11,538 bases of DNA from Rhodocyclales bacterium (GCA_021413665.1 JAIOPW010000006.1:1-11538), one strand, 5' to 3'; positions 1 through 7,517 are shown, counted from the first letter of the stretch. Made by a program: numbers and translations. The notes: generated by a model from the sequence alone, not told the origin.

Positions 1-1823
1 TCCTTCTTCGGCTCGCCGCCCTTGTTCCAGCCGCGCAGTTCGTAGTACTCCGGCACCATCTTGTCGATGCCGCTGACCAGGCCCTTGGCCGGCCCGCTCT
101 GCGCCGGCTCGGTCTTGAGTCGAGTCGGCAGATCGTCGTCCTTGGCGGTAAAGCCGGCGGCATTATTGAACAGGCGCTCCATGTTCCAGATGCGCTCGCC
201 GAGTTCGGCCAGACGCTCGACCGTCCAGCCACCGTCGCAGGCCGCATCGATCTGCGGCGCAAGGTCGACCAGCGACCAGGCGAAGGTGGTGAACACGCAG
301 GTACCCGACGAATCGAAGGCGGCCGTCGCGTCCTGGAAGGCCATCACCAAGGCAGGCTTGCCTTCGGTCACCAGCGGATCGGTCTTGACCGGGATGCCGA
401 GCACTTCGGAAGCTACGGTGTAGGACCGCAGGTGGCAGGCGCCGCGATTTGAGGTCGCGTAGGTCAGGCCCATGCCCTGGATGCCGCGCGGATCGTAGGC
501 CGGGAACTCCTGGCCCTTGACCGACATCGACAGTTCCGGATGGCCGTACTTGGCCGTCAGGCGCGCCGAACCGAGCGCCACTTCCTTGCCGAAACCGCGA
601 CCCTCGGCCGTCATGTGGGCGATTTCGAGCAGGGCCTGCGCGGAGCCGAAGGGCGACTCGATGCCGATCTGTTCCTTGCTCAGCACCCCCATCTGGTAAA
701 GCTCCATCACCGCGCCGACGGTGGCGCCGAAGGTGATGGGATCGAAGCCGTCTTCGTTGCAGATCATGTTGGCGACGGTCAGCGCATCAAGGTCGTCGAC
801 ACCGTCCGCAGCGCCCAGCGACCACGCCGCTTCATATTCCAGGCCACCCGTCGCACCCCAGTACTTGGGACTGTTCTTGACGCTCCAGTGATTCTTGTCC
901 ACCTGCGAAATTCGCCCGCAGGCAATGGTGCAACCGAAGCAGGCGGCATTGGTAACCAGATTGGCCTTGCCGTCGGAAACCCGCTTCTCGTGCATGGCCT
1001 CGCCGGAAATCTTGCGCGCCCCCTCGAACTGCACGTCCTTGGCGTTGCGCGTGGGCAACGCGCCCATTTCGTTGATCACGTTCATCAGCACCTGGGTGCC
1101 AAACTTGGGCAGGCCCTGTCCGGTCACGGCGTTGTCGGCCAGCACCTTTTTCGCCGCGTTGGTCGCGGTCATGAAGGCCTTGAAGTCGCGGATGCCGGAA
1201 ACACCCACCGTGCCGCGCACCGCCACCGCCTTGAGGTTCTTCGAACCCATCACGGTGCCGACGCCGGAGCGGCCGGCCGCGCGATGCAGGTCATTGACGA
1301 CACAAGCGTAGAGAACGCCGTTCTCACCGGCGCGTCCGATCGATGCGACGCGAACCTGCGGATCGTGGTGACCGGACTTGATGATCTCCTCGGTCTCCCA
1401 AGTGGTCTTGCCCCACAAGTGGGCTGCATCACGCAATTCGGCAACGTCGTCCTGGATCGAGAGGTAGACCGGCTTGGGTGACTTTCCTTCGAAAATCACC
1501 ATGTCCCAGCCGGCCATCTTGAGTTCGGCGCCGAAATTACCACCGGAATTCGAGCAGGCGATCGCGCCGGTAAGCGGCCCCTTGGTGATGACCGAATAGC
1601 GGCCGCCAGTGGCGGCCATGGTCCCGGTGAGGGGTCCGGTGGCCATGATCATCTTGTTGGCCGGCGAAAGCGGATCGACCTTGGGGTCGACTTCTTAGAC
1701 GAAATACTTGGTAGCCAGTCCTCGCTGGCAGAGGTATTGCTGCGCCCACTCCATGTTGAGCGGCTCGGATTTGCAGGTGCCCTTGCTCAGGTCAACGCGC
1801 AGGATTTTTCGTGTCCATCCCAT
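1..1823 (-). pseudogene. aorB: Tungsten-dependent aldehyde:ferredoxin oxidoreductase large subunit (AorB), interrupted by an in-frame stop; C-terminus cut by the window edge
   Basis: The family oxidises aldehydes to carboxylic acids at a tungsten-bis-pyranopterin site in the cytoplasm and passes electrons to an iron-sulfur partner. The start at 1823 (MGWTRKILRVDLS) has an AAGGAG site overlapping the aorA stop, 10 bases upstream. About 607 codons are visible, close to the usual full length; the last few codons lie beyond base 1. Family marks seen: DPKVDPLSPANK and GPLTGTMAATGGRYSV near the N-terminus; AAGRSGVGTVMGSKNLKA; cluster cysteines C295, C298, C302 (CFGCTIAC) and probably C509 (SSGTC); GGLEYEAAWSLG with Glu329/Glu331; and GACHLR with His464, probably the active-site His. 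Oddity: codon 43 is TAA (1695-1697), between KYFV and EVDPKV. The frame is open on both sides, so a single base change or a sequence error is likely. TAA cannot be read as selenocysteine or pyrrolysine. Restart at Met58 or Met60 (1652, 1646) has no visible ribosome site. Family identity is near certain; the pseudogene status depends on base 1697. Confidence 0.9.
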
Positions 1824-1833
1824 GTCTGTCTCC

Positions 1834-2313
1834 TTAAGCGCTGGCGCGCGATTGAGTGTTGGTCTTGCCGGCCCACTGGCGCATCTTGTCGAGCCCGGTC
1901 CATTCGGCATCGACGTAGGTGATCGCCGCCGTGGGACAGGCCGCGGCACAAGCCGGATCGCCGCCACAGAGGTCGCACTTCTGCACCTTGCCGGAGTCAG
2001 CGACGTAGTTCACCGTACCGAACGGACAGGCGATGGTGCATACCTTGCAGCCGACGCAGACATCCTCATGGACGACCTTGGCGCCGGTAGCCGCATCGAC
2101 GCGGATGGCATCGACCGGGCAAGCGTTCATGCACCAGGCTTCGGCGCACTGGGTGCAGGTATAGGGCACCTTGCGTCCCTCGTGCTCGAAGTTGAACACC
2201 TTGATTCGCGACTTGGAGATGTTGAATACTCCATAGTTTTCGTAGGAACAGGCCATCTCGCATTGGAGACAACCTGTACATTTGCTGGGGTCGATGTGCA
2301 ACGATTTCTGCAT
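1834..2313 (-). CDS. aorA: Aldehyde oxidoreductase small subunit AorA, four-[4Fe-4S] polyferredoxin
   Basis: 159-residue ferredoxin-like electron-transfer subunit. It carries exactly sixteen cluster cysteines in four groups: C12/C15/C18/C22, C53/C56/C61/C65, C86/C89/C92/C96 and C113/C116/C122/C126. Three groups end in the typical Cys-Pro. This predicts four [4Fe-4S] clusters. In Aromatoleum-type enzymes AorA carries electrons from the tungsten subunit AorB to the FAD subunit AorC and can polymerise into filaments. That function is taken from the family; here only the cysteine pattern, the length and the adjacent aorB are seen. I chose Met at 2313 because GAGGAG lies 5 bases before it; a start at 2334 would add seven residues without a comparable site. 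aorB follows after 10 bases, with its ribosome site overlapping this stop, which implies translational coupling. A sigma-54-like promoter lies about 95 bases upstream. HycB/DmsB-type ferredoxin subunits look similar, but the neighbour settles the role. Confidence 0.92.
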   Translation of the reverse strand: MQKSLHIDPSKCTGCLQCEMACSYENYGVFNISKSRIKVFNFEHEGRKVPYTCTQCAEAWCMNACPVDAIRVDAATGAKVVHEDVCVGCKVCTIACPFGTVNYVADSGKVQKCDLCGGDPACAAACPTAAITYVDAEWTGLDKMRQWAGKTNTQSRASA

Positions 2314-2406
2314 GATTGCTCCTCTTCGGTTCAACGCCGGGATATGCGAATGCTTGCCTATTCTAGGCCGCGAAAAATGCTGCGATCAAATCTTTCGATG
2401 CTGCAT

Positions 2407-2422
2407 TGCACCACCCTTGCCA
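2407..2422 (-). promoter_or_regulatory. Candidate sigma-54 (-24/-12) promoter of aorAB
   Basis: On the minus strand the sequence is TGGCAAGGGTGGTGCA. Against the consensus TGGCACG-N4-TTGCW it keeps the invariant GG and GC at the correct spacing and matches 10 of 12 specified positions. It lies in the 117-base gap between the alpha/beta hydrolase stop and the aorA start. The predicted transcript would start near 2396, giving a leader of about 83 bases. No enhancer-binding-protein gene is in the window and I could not identify an upstream activator site. Such a site would have to lie inside the 3' part of the hydrolase gene. The match is direct; promoter activity is inferred. Confidence 0.6.
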
Positions 2423-2430
2423 CCATCGGC

Positions 2431-3285
2431 TCAAGCAAGCAAAAACTCCCGTATCGGAAGAACCTGGGACAGGTCCATGAGCATGGGCGCATGACCGGCG
2501 TCGGGAATCTCCACCAACCTCGCCTGCGGCCCACGCCGGGACATCTCCACCGCCGTATCGTGCGTCAGGAGGTCGGAATCGACGCCGCGCAGGAGCAGGG
2601 TCGGACAGGTGACGGCATCGTAAAGCGGCCATAGTTCGATGTCCTTGCCGCCGCTTTCAGCCAGCATTTCACGGAAAGGCTGGGCCAGTCCGGGGTCGTA
2701 GGCGAACTCCACCCCGCCGTCGGCCGTGGAGCGTGTCACGTGCGCCGTCAGATGGCGCCACTGGGCGTCCGAGAGTTTGCCAAATGGCGCCGAGACAAAG
2801 CGCACGAAAGCCTCCGCCTGCTCGATGCCATCGAAGCGCGGCGCACTACCGAGATACTCGCCGATGCGCGCAAGCGAGGCCGCCGTAATCATAGGACCAA
2901 CATCATTCAGCACCAGGCGCGTAACCGGACTTTCCGCCTGCGACGCAAGCAGCAAGCCGATCAACCCACCCATCGAGGTGCCCACCCAATGCACCGTCTC
3001 GGCGCCGAGGCGTGCCAGCAATGTCGCCATGTCCGAGCAATACTGCGGCAGCGCATACAGCGACTTGTTGCGCAGCCAGTCGCTGCGCCCGCGTCCGACC
3101 ACGTCCGGACAAACCACGCGGTAATGATCCGCCAGCACCTCGGCCAGAAAATCGAAGTCGCGTCCGCAGCGCGTCAGGCCATGTACGCAGACCAGCACCC
3201 TGGGATTCGCGGGATCGCCCCACTCCACATAGGCCATGTGATGAAAGCCGGCGGCACTGAGGCACTTCACCGTTCCTTCACGCAT
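2431..3285 (-). CDS. Alpha/beta-fold hydrolase of unknown substrate
   Basis: 284 residues, typical for a single-domain alpha/beta hydrolase. An oxyanion-type His-Gly occurs in VCVHGL (residues 32-37). The nucleophile elbow is G-T-S-M-G-G with Ser104, the likely acid is Asp238 (or Asp236) in RGVDSDLL, and the catalytic His265 is in DAGHAP. The triad is complete, so an active ester, lactone or C-C bond hydrolase is expected; the substrate cannot be read from the sequence. No signal peptide is visible, so it is probably cytoplasmic. The start at 3285 is preceded by AGAGG about eight bases upstream. It lies 111 bases after srkA and 117 bases before aorA on the same strand. The sigma-54-like site after it suggests that aorAB has its own promoter, so a functional link to aldehyde oxidation is possible but not shown. 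Confidence 0.88.
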   Translation of the reverse strand: MREGTVKCLSAAGFHHMAYVEWGDPANPRVLVCVHGLTRCGRDFDFLAEVLADHYRVVCPDVVGRGRSDWLRNKSLYALPQYCSDMATLLARLGAETVHWVGTSMGGLIGLLLASQAESPVTRLVLNDVGPMITAASLARIGEYLGSAPRFDGIEQAEAFVRFVSAPFGKLSDAQWRHLTAHVTRSTADGGVEFAYDPGLAQPFREMLAESGGKDIELWPLYDAVTCPTLLLRGVDSDLLTHDTAVEMSRRGPQARLVEIPDAGHAPMLMDLSQVLPIREFLLA

Positions 3286-3322
3286 TTCAAAACCTCTTTC
3301 TCAAAAGATGCGGGCAAAGCCA

Positions 3323-3376
3323 GCCCTCTACAGTCGCCCCCTTCCCCAGGAATGGGGCGACCAAATCACTGAGGGC
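3323..3376. repeat. Two-tier inverted repeat between srkA and the hydrolase gene
   Basis: Inner arms GTCGCCCC (3333-3340) and GGGGCGAC (3354-3361) are perfect, with a 13-base loop. Outer arms GCCCTC (3323-3328) and GAGGGC (3371-3376) are also perfect. Together they could fold an interrupted stem-loop in the RNA downstream of srkA. No T-run follows on either strand, so it is not a standard intrinsic terminator. It may be a processing or attenuation structure, or chance in GC-rich DNA. Confidence 0.4.
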
Positions 3377-3396
3377 GCGCGCTACTGTTCGCCCCC

Positions 3397-4386
3397 TCAC
3401 CGTGGCACCAGCGCCGGCTCCTGCGTCGCGGCGATCTGCTCGCGCAGTTCGAGGATGCGATCCTCCCAGTAGCGATTCGTCGCAAACCATGGAAACGCAG
3501 CCGGAAAGGCGGGATCGTCCCAGCGCCGTGCCAGCCATGCCGAATGATGCATCAGGCGCAGCGTGCGCAGCGCCTCGACCAGGTGCAATTCGCGATCGTC
3601 GAACTCACGGAAGGTCTCGTAACCGGCCAGCACATGGCCGAACTGTTTGCCCATCTCCTCCGCATCGCCGGAAAGCAGCATCCACATGTCCTGGATCGCA
3701 GGCCCCATGCGTGAGTCATCAAAATCCACGAAGTGAGGGCCATCCGCCGTCCACAACACGTTGCCGGCGTGGCAGTCGCCGTGCAGGCGCAACTGCCCGA
3801 CCTGTCCGGCGCGCGCGTAGCAGTCGCGCACACCGGCCAGCGCCTGATCGGCCACGCCCAGCCACACGGACTCAAGTTCCTGCGGAATCACGCGATTGCC
3901 CACCAGCCAGTCGAGCGAATCGACGCCGAAACTCTGGATATCCAGCGACTCTCGCACCCTGAAAGGCACTCGCGCGCCGACCACGTGGATGCGCGCCATC
4001 AGCCGACCCATCCATTCCAGTATCTCCGGCTCGCAGAACTCCGGCGCACGTCCACCCTGCCGCGGGAATACCGAAAAACGGAAACCACCATGGGTGAACA
4101 AGGTCTTGCCCGCGATCGACAGCGGCGTCACCACCGGCAGTTCTTCGGCGGCCATTGCCGCCGTAAACGCGTGCTCCTCGGCGATCTGCGCATCGCTCCA
4201 GCGTCCCGGCCGGTAGAACTTGGCGACCACCGGCGGGCCGTCTTCGACGCCGATCTGCCAGACGCGATTCTCGTAGCTGTTAAGCGCCATCAGGGCGCCG
4301 TCGCAGCGGTAGCCGACGCTCTCCAGCGCATCGAGGATGCGCTCAGGTCGCAGTCCGGCAAAGGGAATCGTGTCGCTCGACGTCAT
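3397..4386 (-). CDS. srkA: Stress response serine/threonine protein kinase SrkA (YihE family)
   Basis: 329 residues from the chosen start, against 328 for E. coli SrkA (YihE), which protects cells in stress and counters MazEF-linked death. The fold is that of aminoglycoside-phosphotransferase/choline-kinase-like enzymes. Visible family marks, in order: LNSYENRV (35-42), VAKFYRPGRW (54-63) with the likely ATP-binding Lys56, LHGDCHAGN (201-209) with catalytic Asp204 and Asn209, VDFDDSRMGPAIQDMWMLL (220-238) with metal-binding Asp221, and RRWDDPAFP near the C-terminus. I prefer the Met at 4386 because it gives the family length. Met at 4392 is equally possible and neither has a good ribosome site. 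The start lies 29 bases after the comEC stop on the same strand, so read-through from comEC is likely. A TATAAT overlaps the comEC stop, but I could not pair it with a convincing -35. Confidence 0.92.
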   Translation of the reverse strand: MTSSDTIPFAGLRPERILDALESVGYRCDGALMALNSYENRVWQIGVEDGPPVVAKFYRPGRWSDAQIAEEHAFTAAMAAEELPVVTPLSIAGKTLFTHGGFRFSVFPRQGGRAPEFCEPEILEWMGRLMARIHVVGARVPFRVRESLDIQSFGVDSLDWLVGNRVIPQELESVWLGVADQALAGVRDCYARAGQVGQLRLHGDCHAGNVLWTADGPHFVDFDDSRMGPAIQDMWMLLSGDAEEMGKQFGHVLAGYETFREFDDRELHLVEALRTLRLMHHSAWLARRWDDPAFPAAFPWFATNRYWEDRILELREQIAATQEPALVPR

Positions 4387-4415
4387 GGCCATGGCCGCTT
4401 GGGTTCGGGCCGTGA

Positions 4416-6782
4416 TTATAGGTGCGGCCGGGCGTGCCAATAGCGCCGCCGCTCCTCGCGCTCGTGGCGCAGGACAATGGCGGCGGCGAGACTGATCCGC
4501 ACCGCGCCGTCGCCATCGGTGCGGTGGAGTCGGGCGCCGCTTTCGGCGTAGCGCGCCACGACGTCCTCCTTCGGATGGCCGAAGCGGTTGCGATAGCCTA
4601 CCGGGAAGATGACGTCGTGTGGCGCGACCGCCGCGACAAAGTCCGGCGTGGACGATGTGCGGCTACCGTGATGGGGAACCGTCATCACGTCGGCCGTGAT
4701 GCCAGCCGGATAGCGTTTCAGAATCGCGCTTTCGGACACGGCTTCGATGTCCGAGGTCAGCAGCATCGACTTGCCACCGGCGCTGACGCGCAGCACGCAA
4801 CTCACATCGTTGGTCTTGCGCGAAAGCGGTTCCGCGCCGGGATGCAGCATCTCGAAATCGACACCATCCCACCGCCAGCGGTCGCCGTCGCGGCAAAGTT
4901 CCTGTGGCACCGGCTGTGCCGACAGCGGATGCTCGAACGGCAGCGACGCTTTGAGCATCGCCACCGGCAGCGCTGCCAGGACCGAGGCCGCGCCGCCTTC
5001 ATGATCCTTGTCGGCATGGCTGATCACCAGCAAATCGAGTCCGCGCACACCCTCAGCCCGCAGATAGGGCGCGATGATGCGATTGCCACTGTCGGCGTCC
5101 GCGGAAAATGCCGGTCCGGCGTCGAACAGCAAATTGTGGCTTGCCGTCTGGACATGAATCGCCAGTCCCTGCCCGACGTCGAGTACCGTGATCGCCGCGA
5201 CGCCAAAAGCCGGACGTGGCGGCTGTAACGTGAGCAAGGGCAAAAACGCCAGCAGCCCCAGCCAGCGCGACGGAAAGCCGCGCGGCAGCAGCAGCCAGAC
5301 GCCGCCGCCGAGCGCCAACAGCACAGCCCAGGCCGGCGGTGCGGCCTGCTGCCACATGGCCAGCGGCAGCGCCGCGAGCCAGTCGATCAATGCCATCAGC
5401 CACGTCGTAACGAGATGCGCCAGTGACAACAGCGGCTCGGCCAAGGGCAGCGCCCCCGCCAGCGCCAGTGGCGCGATGACGAAGCTGACCAGCGGAATCG
5501 CCACCGCATTGGCTAGCGGCGAGACCAGCGAGAACTGCTGGAACAACGCCAGCAACGCGGGAAGCATCCCCAGTGTGACGGCCCATTGTGCGCGACCCCA
5601 TTCGACCAGCCAGTGTGTCGGCCCCAGGCGTCCATTGCCGATATGAAACAGCAGCGCCACGGCACCGAAGGAAAGCCAGAAGCCGGCTGCCAGCACGGCC
5701 CACGGATCGAGCAGTAAGACCAGCAGCAGCGCCAGCAGCAGCACGCGCGTGGCGGCTGTCTCCCGGCCCCACAATCTTGCGGCGGCCACCACGCCAAGCA
5801 TGTAGAGCGTGCGCTGCGCCGGTACGGCAAAACCGGCCAGCAGGCAATACAGGAATGCCGCCAGGAAGCCGCCGATCGTCGCCGCATGCTGCGCCGGCAG
5901 GCGCAGCGGCAAACGCGCCGAGCGTCGCCATAGCCAGTTGACCAAGGCGTAGGCCAACCCGGCGAACATGGTCACGTGCAGCCCGGAGATGCTCATCAGA
6001 TGCGTGATTCCGGTATGGGCAAAGGTCTGCCAGAGCTCTGCATCGATCGACTGCTGGTCGCCGATGGCCAGCGCAATCAATATCCCCGCGTAGGTGGCAT
6101 CGGGCAGTGCCTTGCGGAAGCGGTCGCGAATGTTCTCGCGCAGCATTTCCACCGCATAGGCCGGCCGCCACACCTGCGCCTCGATGCGTTCCGCGCTGCG
6201 CGGGCGCACATATCCGGTGGCGCGGATGCCGCGCTCGAACAGCCACGCCTCGTAGTCGAAGCCGTGCGGATTGAGGTTGCCGTGCGGACGTTTCAGGCGC
6301 ACCGTGAAGCGCCAGCGCTCGCCGGCGCGAACGGGAACCAGCGGCGAGGCTTCTTCGTCGCTTTCTTCGTGACCGCGATACCATGCCAGCGAAATGTGCG
6401 CCGGCACGCCGGGAATGGCCTCTTCCACGTCGAATTCGAAGCGTACGCCACGCTCCAGCGCCTGCGGCAGAGCCGCGACCACGCCGGTCAGTTCGATGTC
6501 GCGGCCCTCGATGGCCGCCGGAAGTTCCTCGGCCAGGCGCAAATGGGCGAAGCCCGCCGCCCAGGTGAAGCCGAGCGCGACCGCCGCGGACACGAGCATC
6601 GCGGCCGAGAGGACGCGCCGCGCTGCCGAAGCCGACTTCAGGAACCGGCTTCGCAGCGCCAGGATCAGCAACGCACCAACGCCCAAACCCCCAAGCCACT
6701 GCGCCGACGGCAGTGCCGCCTGCTGCTGCAGGAGCCAGACACCGCTTGCGAAGGCAAGGACGAAAAGGCGCATGGCCAGCAT
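4416..6782 (-). CDS. comEC: DNA internalisation competence protein ComEC/Rec2
   Basis: 788 residues, the normal size for a full three-part ComEC, the inner-membrane channel that takes single-stranded DNA into the cytoplasm during transformation. The N-terminus has several hydrophobic segments (about 4-25, 31-45, 56-78), followed by a soluble DUF4131/OB-type region (about 90-205). The multi-spanning ComEC/Rec2 core is at about 230-520 and contains the signature HLMSISGLHV (261-270). A C-terminal metallo-beta-lactamase-like domain (about 528-770) has SHADKDHEGG (589-594 His-x-Asp-x-Asp-His), LTSDIE with Asp678, and PHHGS (703-707). This supports a nuclease-type domain with its metal ligands intact. 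The start at 6782 gives the whole first membrane segment; a GGGGA lies just upstream, and Met4 is an alternative. srkA follows 29 bases after the stop. The gene looks complete; the rest of the competence machinery is not in this window. Confidence 0.95.
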   Translation of the reverse strand: MLAMRLFVLAFASGVWLLQQQAALPSAQWLGGLGVGALLILALRSRFLKSASAARRVLSAAMLVSAAVALGFTWAAGFAHLRLAEELPAAIEGRDIELTGVVAALPQALERGVRFEFDVEEAIPGVPAHISLAWYRGHEESDEEASPLVPVRAGERWRFTVRLKRPHGNLNPHGFDYEAWLFERGIRATGYVRPRSAERIEAQVWRPAYAVEMLRENIRDRFRKALPDATYAGILIALAIGDQQSIDAELWQTFAHTGITHLMSISGLHVTMFAGLAYALVNWLWRRSARLPLRLPAQHAATIGGFLAAFLYCLLAGFAVPAQRTLYMLGVVAAARLWGRETAATRVLLLALLLVLLLDPWAVLAAGFWLSFGAVALLFHIGNGRLGPTHWLVEWGRAQWAVTLGMLPALLALFQQFSLVSPLANAVAIPLVSFVIAPLALAGALPLAEPLLSLAHLVTTWLMALIDWLAALPLAMWQQAAPPAWAVLLALGGGVWLLLPRGFPSRWLGLLAFLPLLTLQPPRPAFGVAAITVLDVGQGLAIHVQTASHNLLFDAGPAFSADADSGNRIIAPYLRAEGVRGLDLLVISHADKDHEGGAASVLAALPVAMLKASLPFEHPLSAQPVPQELCRDGDRWRWDGVDFEMLHPGAEPLSRKTNDVSCVLRVSAGGKSMLLTSDIEAVSESAILKRYPAGITADVMTVPHHGSRTSSTPDFVAAVAPHDVIFPVGYRNRFGHPKEDVVARYAESGARLHRTDGDGAVRISLAAAIVLRHEREERRRYWHARPHL

Positions 6783-6789
6783 TATGTCC

Positions 6790-6803
6790 CCGACGTTAGT
6801 CGG
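6790..6803. repeat. Small inverted repeat next to the comEC start
   Basis: Perfect arms CCGAC (6790-6794) and GTCGG (6799-6803) flank the tetraloop GTTA, seven bases upstream of the comEC start. On the comEC messenger this small hairpin would sit beside or over the ribosome site region. The arms are short, so chance is possible. Confidence 0.3.
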
Positions 6804-6808
6804 CGACG

Positions 6809-6827
6809 ATATCCCCTGGCGGGATAT
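6809..6827. repeat. Inverted repeat in the CBS-comEC gap
   Basis: Perfect seven-base arms ATATCCC (6809-6815) and GGGATAT (6821-6827) with a five-base spacer. It lies centrally in the 89-base gap upstream of comEC and, unlike its surroundings, has A/T-containing arms. It could be an operator or an RNA hairpin; neither is shown. Confidence 0.4.
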
Positions 6828-6841
6828 GTCCCGAGCCGCGA

Positions 6842-6866
6842 ACGTTCCCGGTGCAGGCCGGGACGT
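6842..6866. terminator. Candidate stem-loop just after the CBS-protein gene
   Basis: The arms TCCCGG (6846-6851) and CCGGGA (6858-6863) are perfect around a six-base loop. They extend with ACG (6842-6844) and CGT (6864-6866) across a one-base bulge. On the minus strand it begins five bases after the CBS gene stop, the right place for a terminator or processing hairpin, but no U-run follows. Termination is therefore uncertain. Confidence 0.35.
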
Positions 6867-6871
6867 ACCGT

Positions 6872-7462
6872 CTACGCCTTCAACGCAACGCTGATCTCGG
6901 CGAAGTTGCGGGCGATTTCCGTCGTTTCCACCGGTTCGCCCAACTGCCTGGCGAGCTGCGAGGCGGCGAACAGCCCACGCAGGATCTGGTGACCCGACGC
7001 ATCTTCATCCACCACGGCGGCATGTCGCCGTCCGGTGGCCTTGAGTGTCGCCACGACATGGCCGACGTGCGCATGCAGCACGTCTTCGATGCTGATGACT
7101 TCGAGCCGGGCTTCCGGCGTCATGATGTCGCGCACCAGGGCGTCTTCGCGAGCGATGCCCCGCGCGCTGATGCACTGCAGGGTCTTTTCGCCGACCAGAT
7201 CGTTCGAGGTGATGATGCCGAGGACATGATTCTCGACATTGACCACCAGCAACAGGTGCACATTGCGCCGGCGCATGACGCGCGCCGCCGTATCGACGCT
7301 GACATCCGGATCGATGGTGAAGGCGGTAACTTTCTGGAAATCCGTCATTACCGCCACGGCGGGGTCTTCCAGCGTGACTCGCGGCGGCAGTACATGGCCG
7401 GGACTTTGGAAGCGGGTGCGCGGCCGCAGGGGCCGTTGCGGCAAAGCGGAATACTGGCGCAT
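6872..7462 (-). CDS. CBS-domain-pair protein of unknown role
   Basis: 196 residues with a tandem CBS pair (Bateman module), which usually binds adenosyl nucleotides and acts as a regulatory sensor. CBS1 covers about residues 37-93 (VMTDFQKVTAFTIDP through LGIITSNDLVG). CBS2 covers about 109-172 (VRDIMTPEARLEVIS through GLFAASQLARQLG). Both repeats end in the usual Gly-hydrophobic-hydrophobic-(T/A)-(S)-x-(D/Q)-L pattern. The first 36 residues are basic and proline-rich with no recognisable domain, and there is no catalytic domain, so it is a stand-alone CBS protein. GGAGG lies seven bases before the start at 7462. comEC follows on the same strand after 89 bases. It is divergent from the FAH-family gene across a shared 184-base control region. 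Ligand and partner are unknown. Confidence 0.88.
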   Translation of the reverse strand: MRQYSALPQRPLRPRTRFQSPGHVLPPRVTLEDPAVAVMTDFQKVTAFTIDPDVSVDTAARVMRRRNVHLLLVVNVENHVLGIITSNDLVGEKTLQCISARGIAREDALVRDIMTPEARLEVISIEDVLHAHVGHVVATLKATGRRHAAVVDEDASGHQILRGLFAASQLARQLGEPVETTEIARNFAEISVALKA

Positions 7463-7517
7463 TGTGTTTCCTCCATGTGAATGGTCTCAATCCCGTCTCT
7501 ATGGAAGGGCTATGCGC

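Noticed and set aside
540..1481. 313-codon plus-strand open frame opposite aorB
   Set aside because: Antisense to the conserved aorB frame and without recognisable protein features; it does not replace the interrupted gene.
1695..1697. Recoding of the aorB stop as selenocysteine or pyrrolysine
   Set aside because: The codon is TAA, which is used for neither, and the position is not an active-site residue.
4386..4440. TATAAT at the comEC-srkA junction as a separate srkA promoter
   Set aside because: No -35 element is found at acceptable spacing (the nearest TTGGCA is 14 bases away). The hexamer overlaps the comEC stop codon and may be chance.
5053..6699. 548-codon minus-strand open frame in another frame within comEC
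   Set aside because: Arg/Gly/Ala-rich translation with no domain; comEC in the correct frame has all its motifs.
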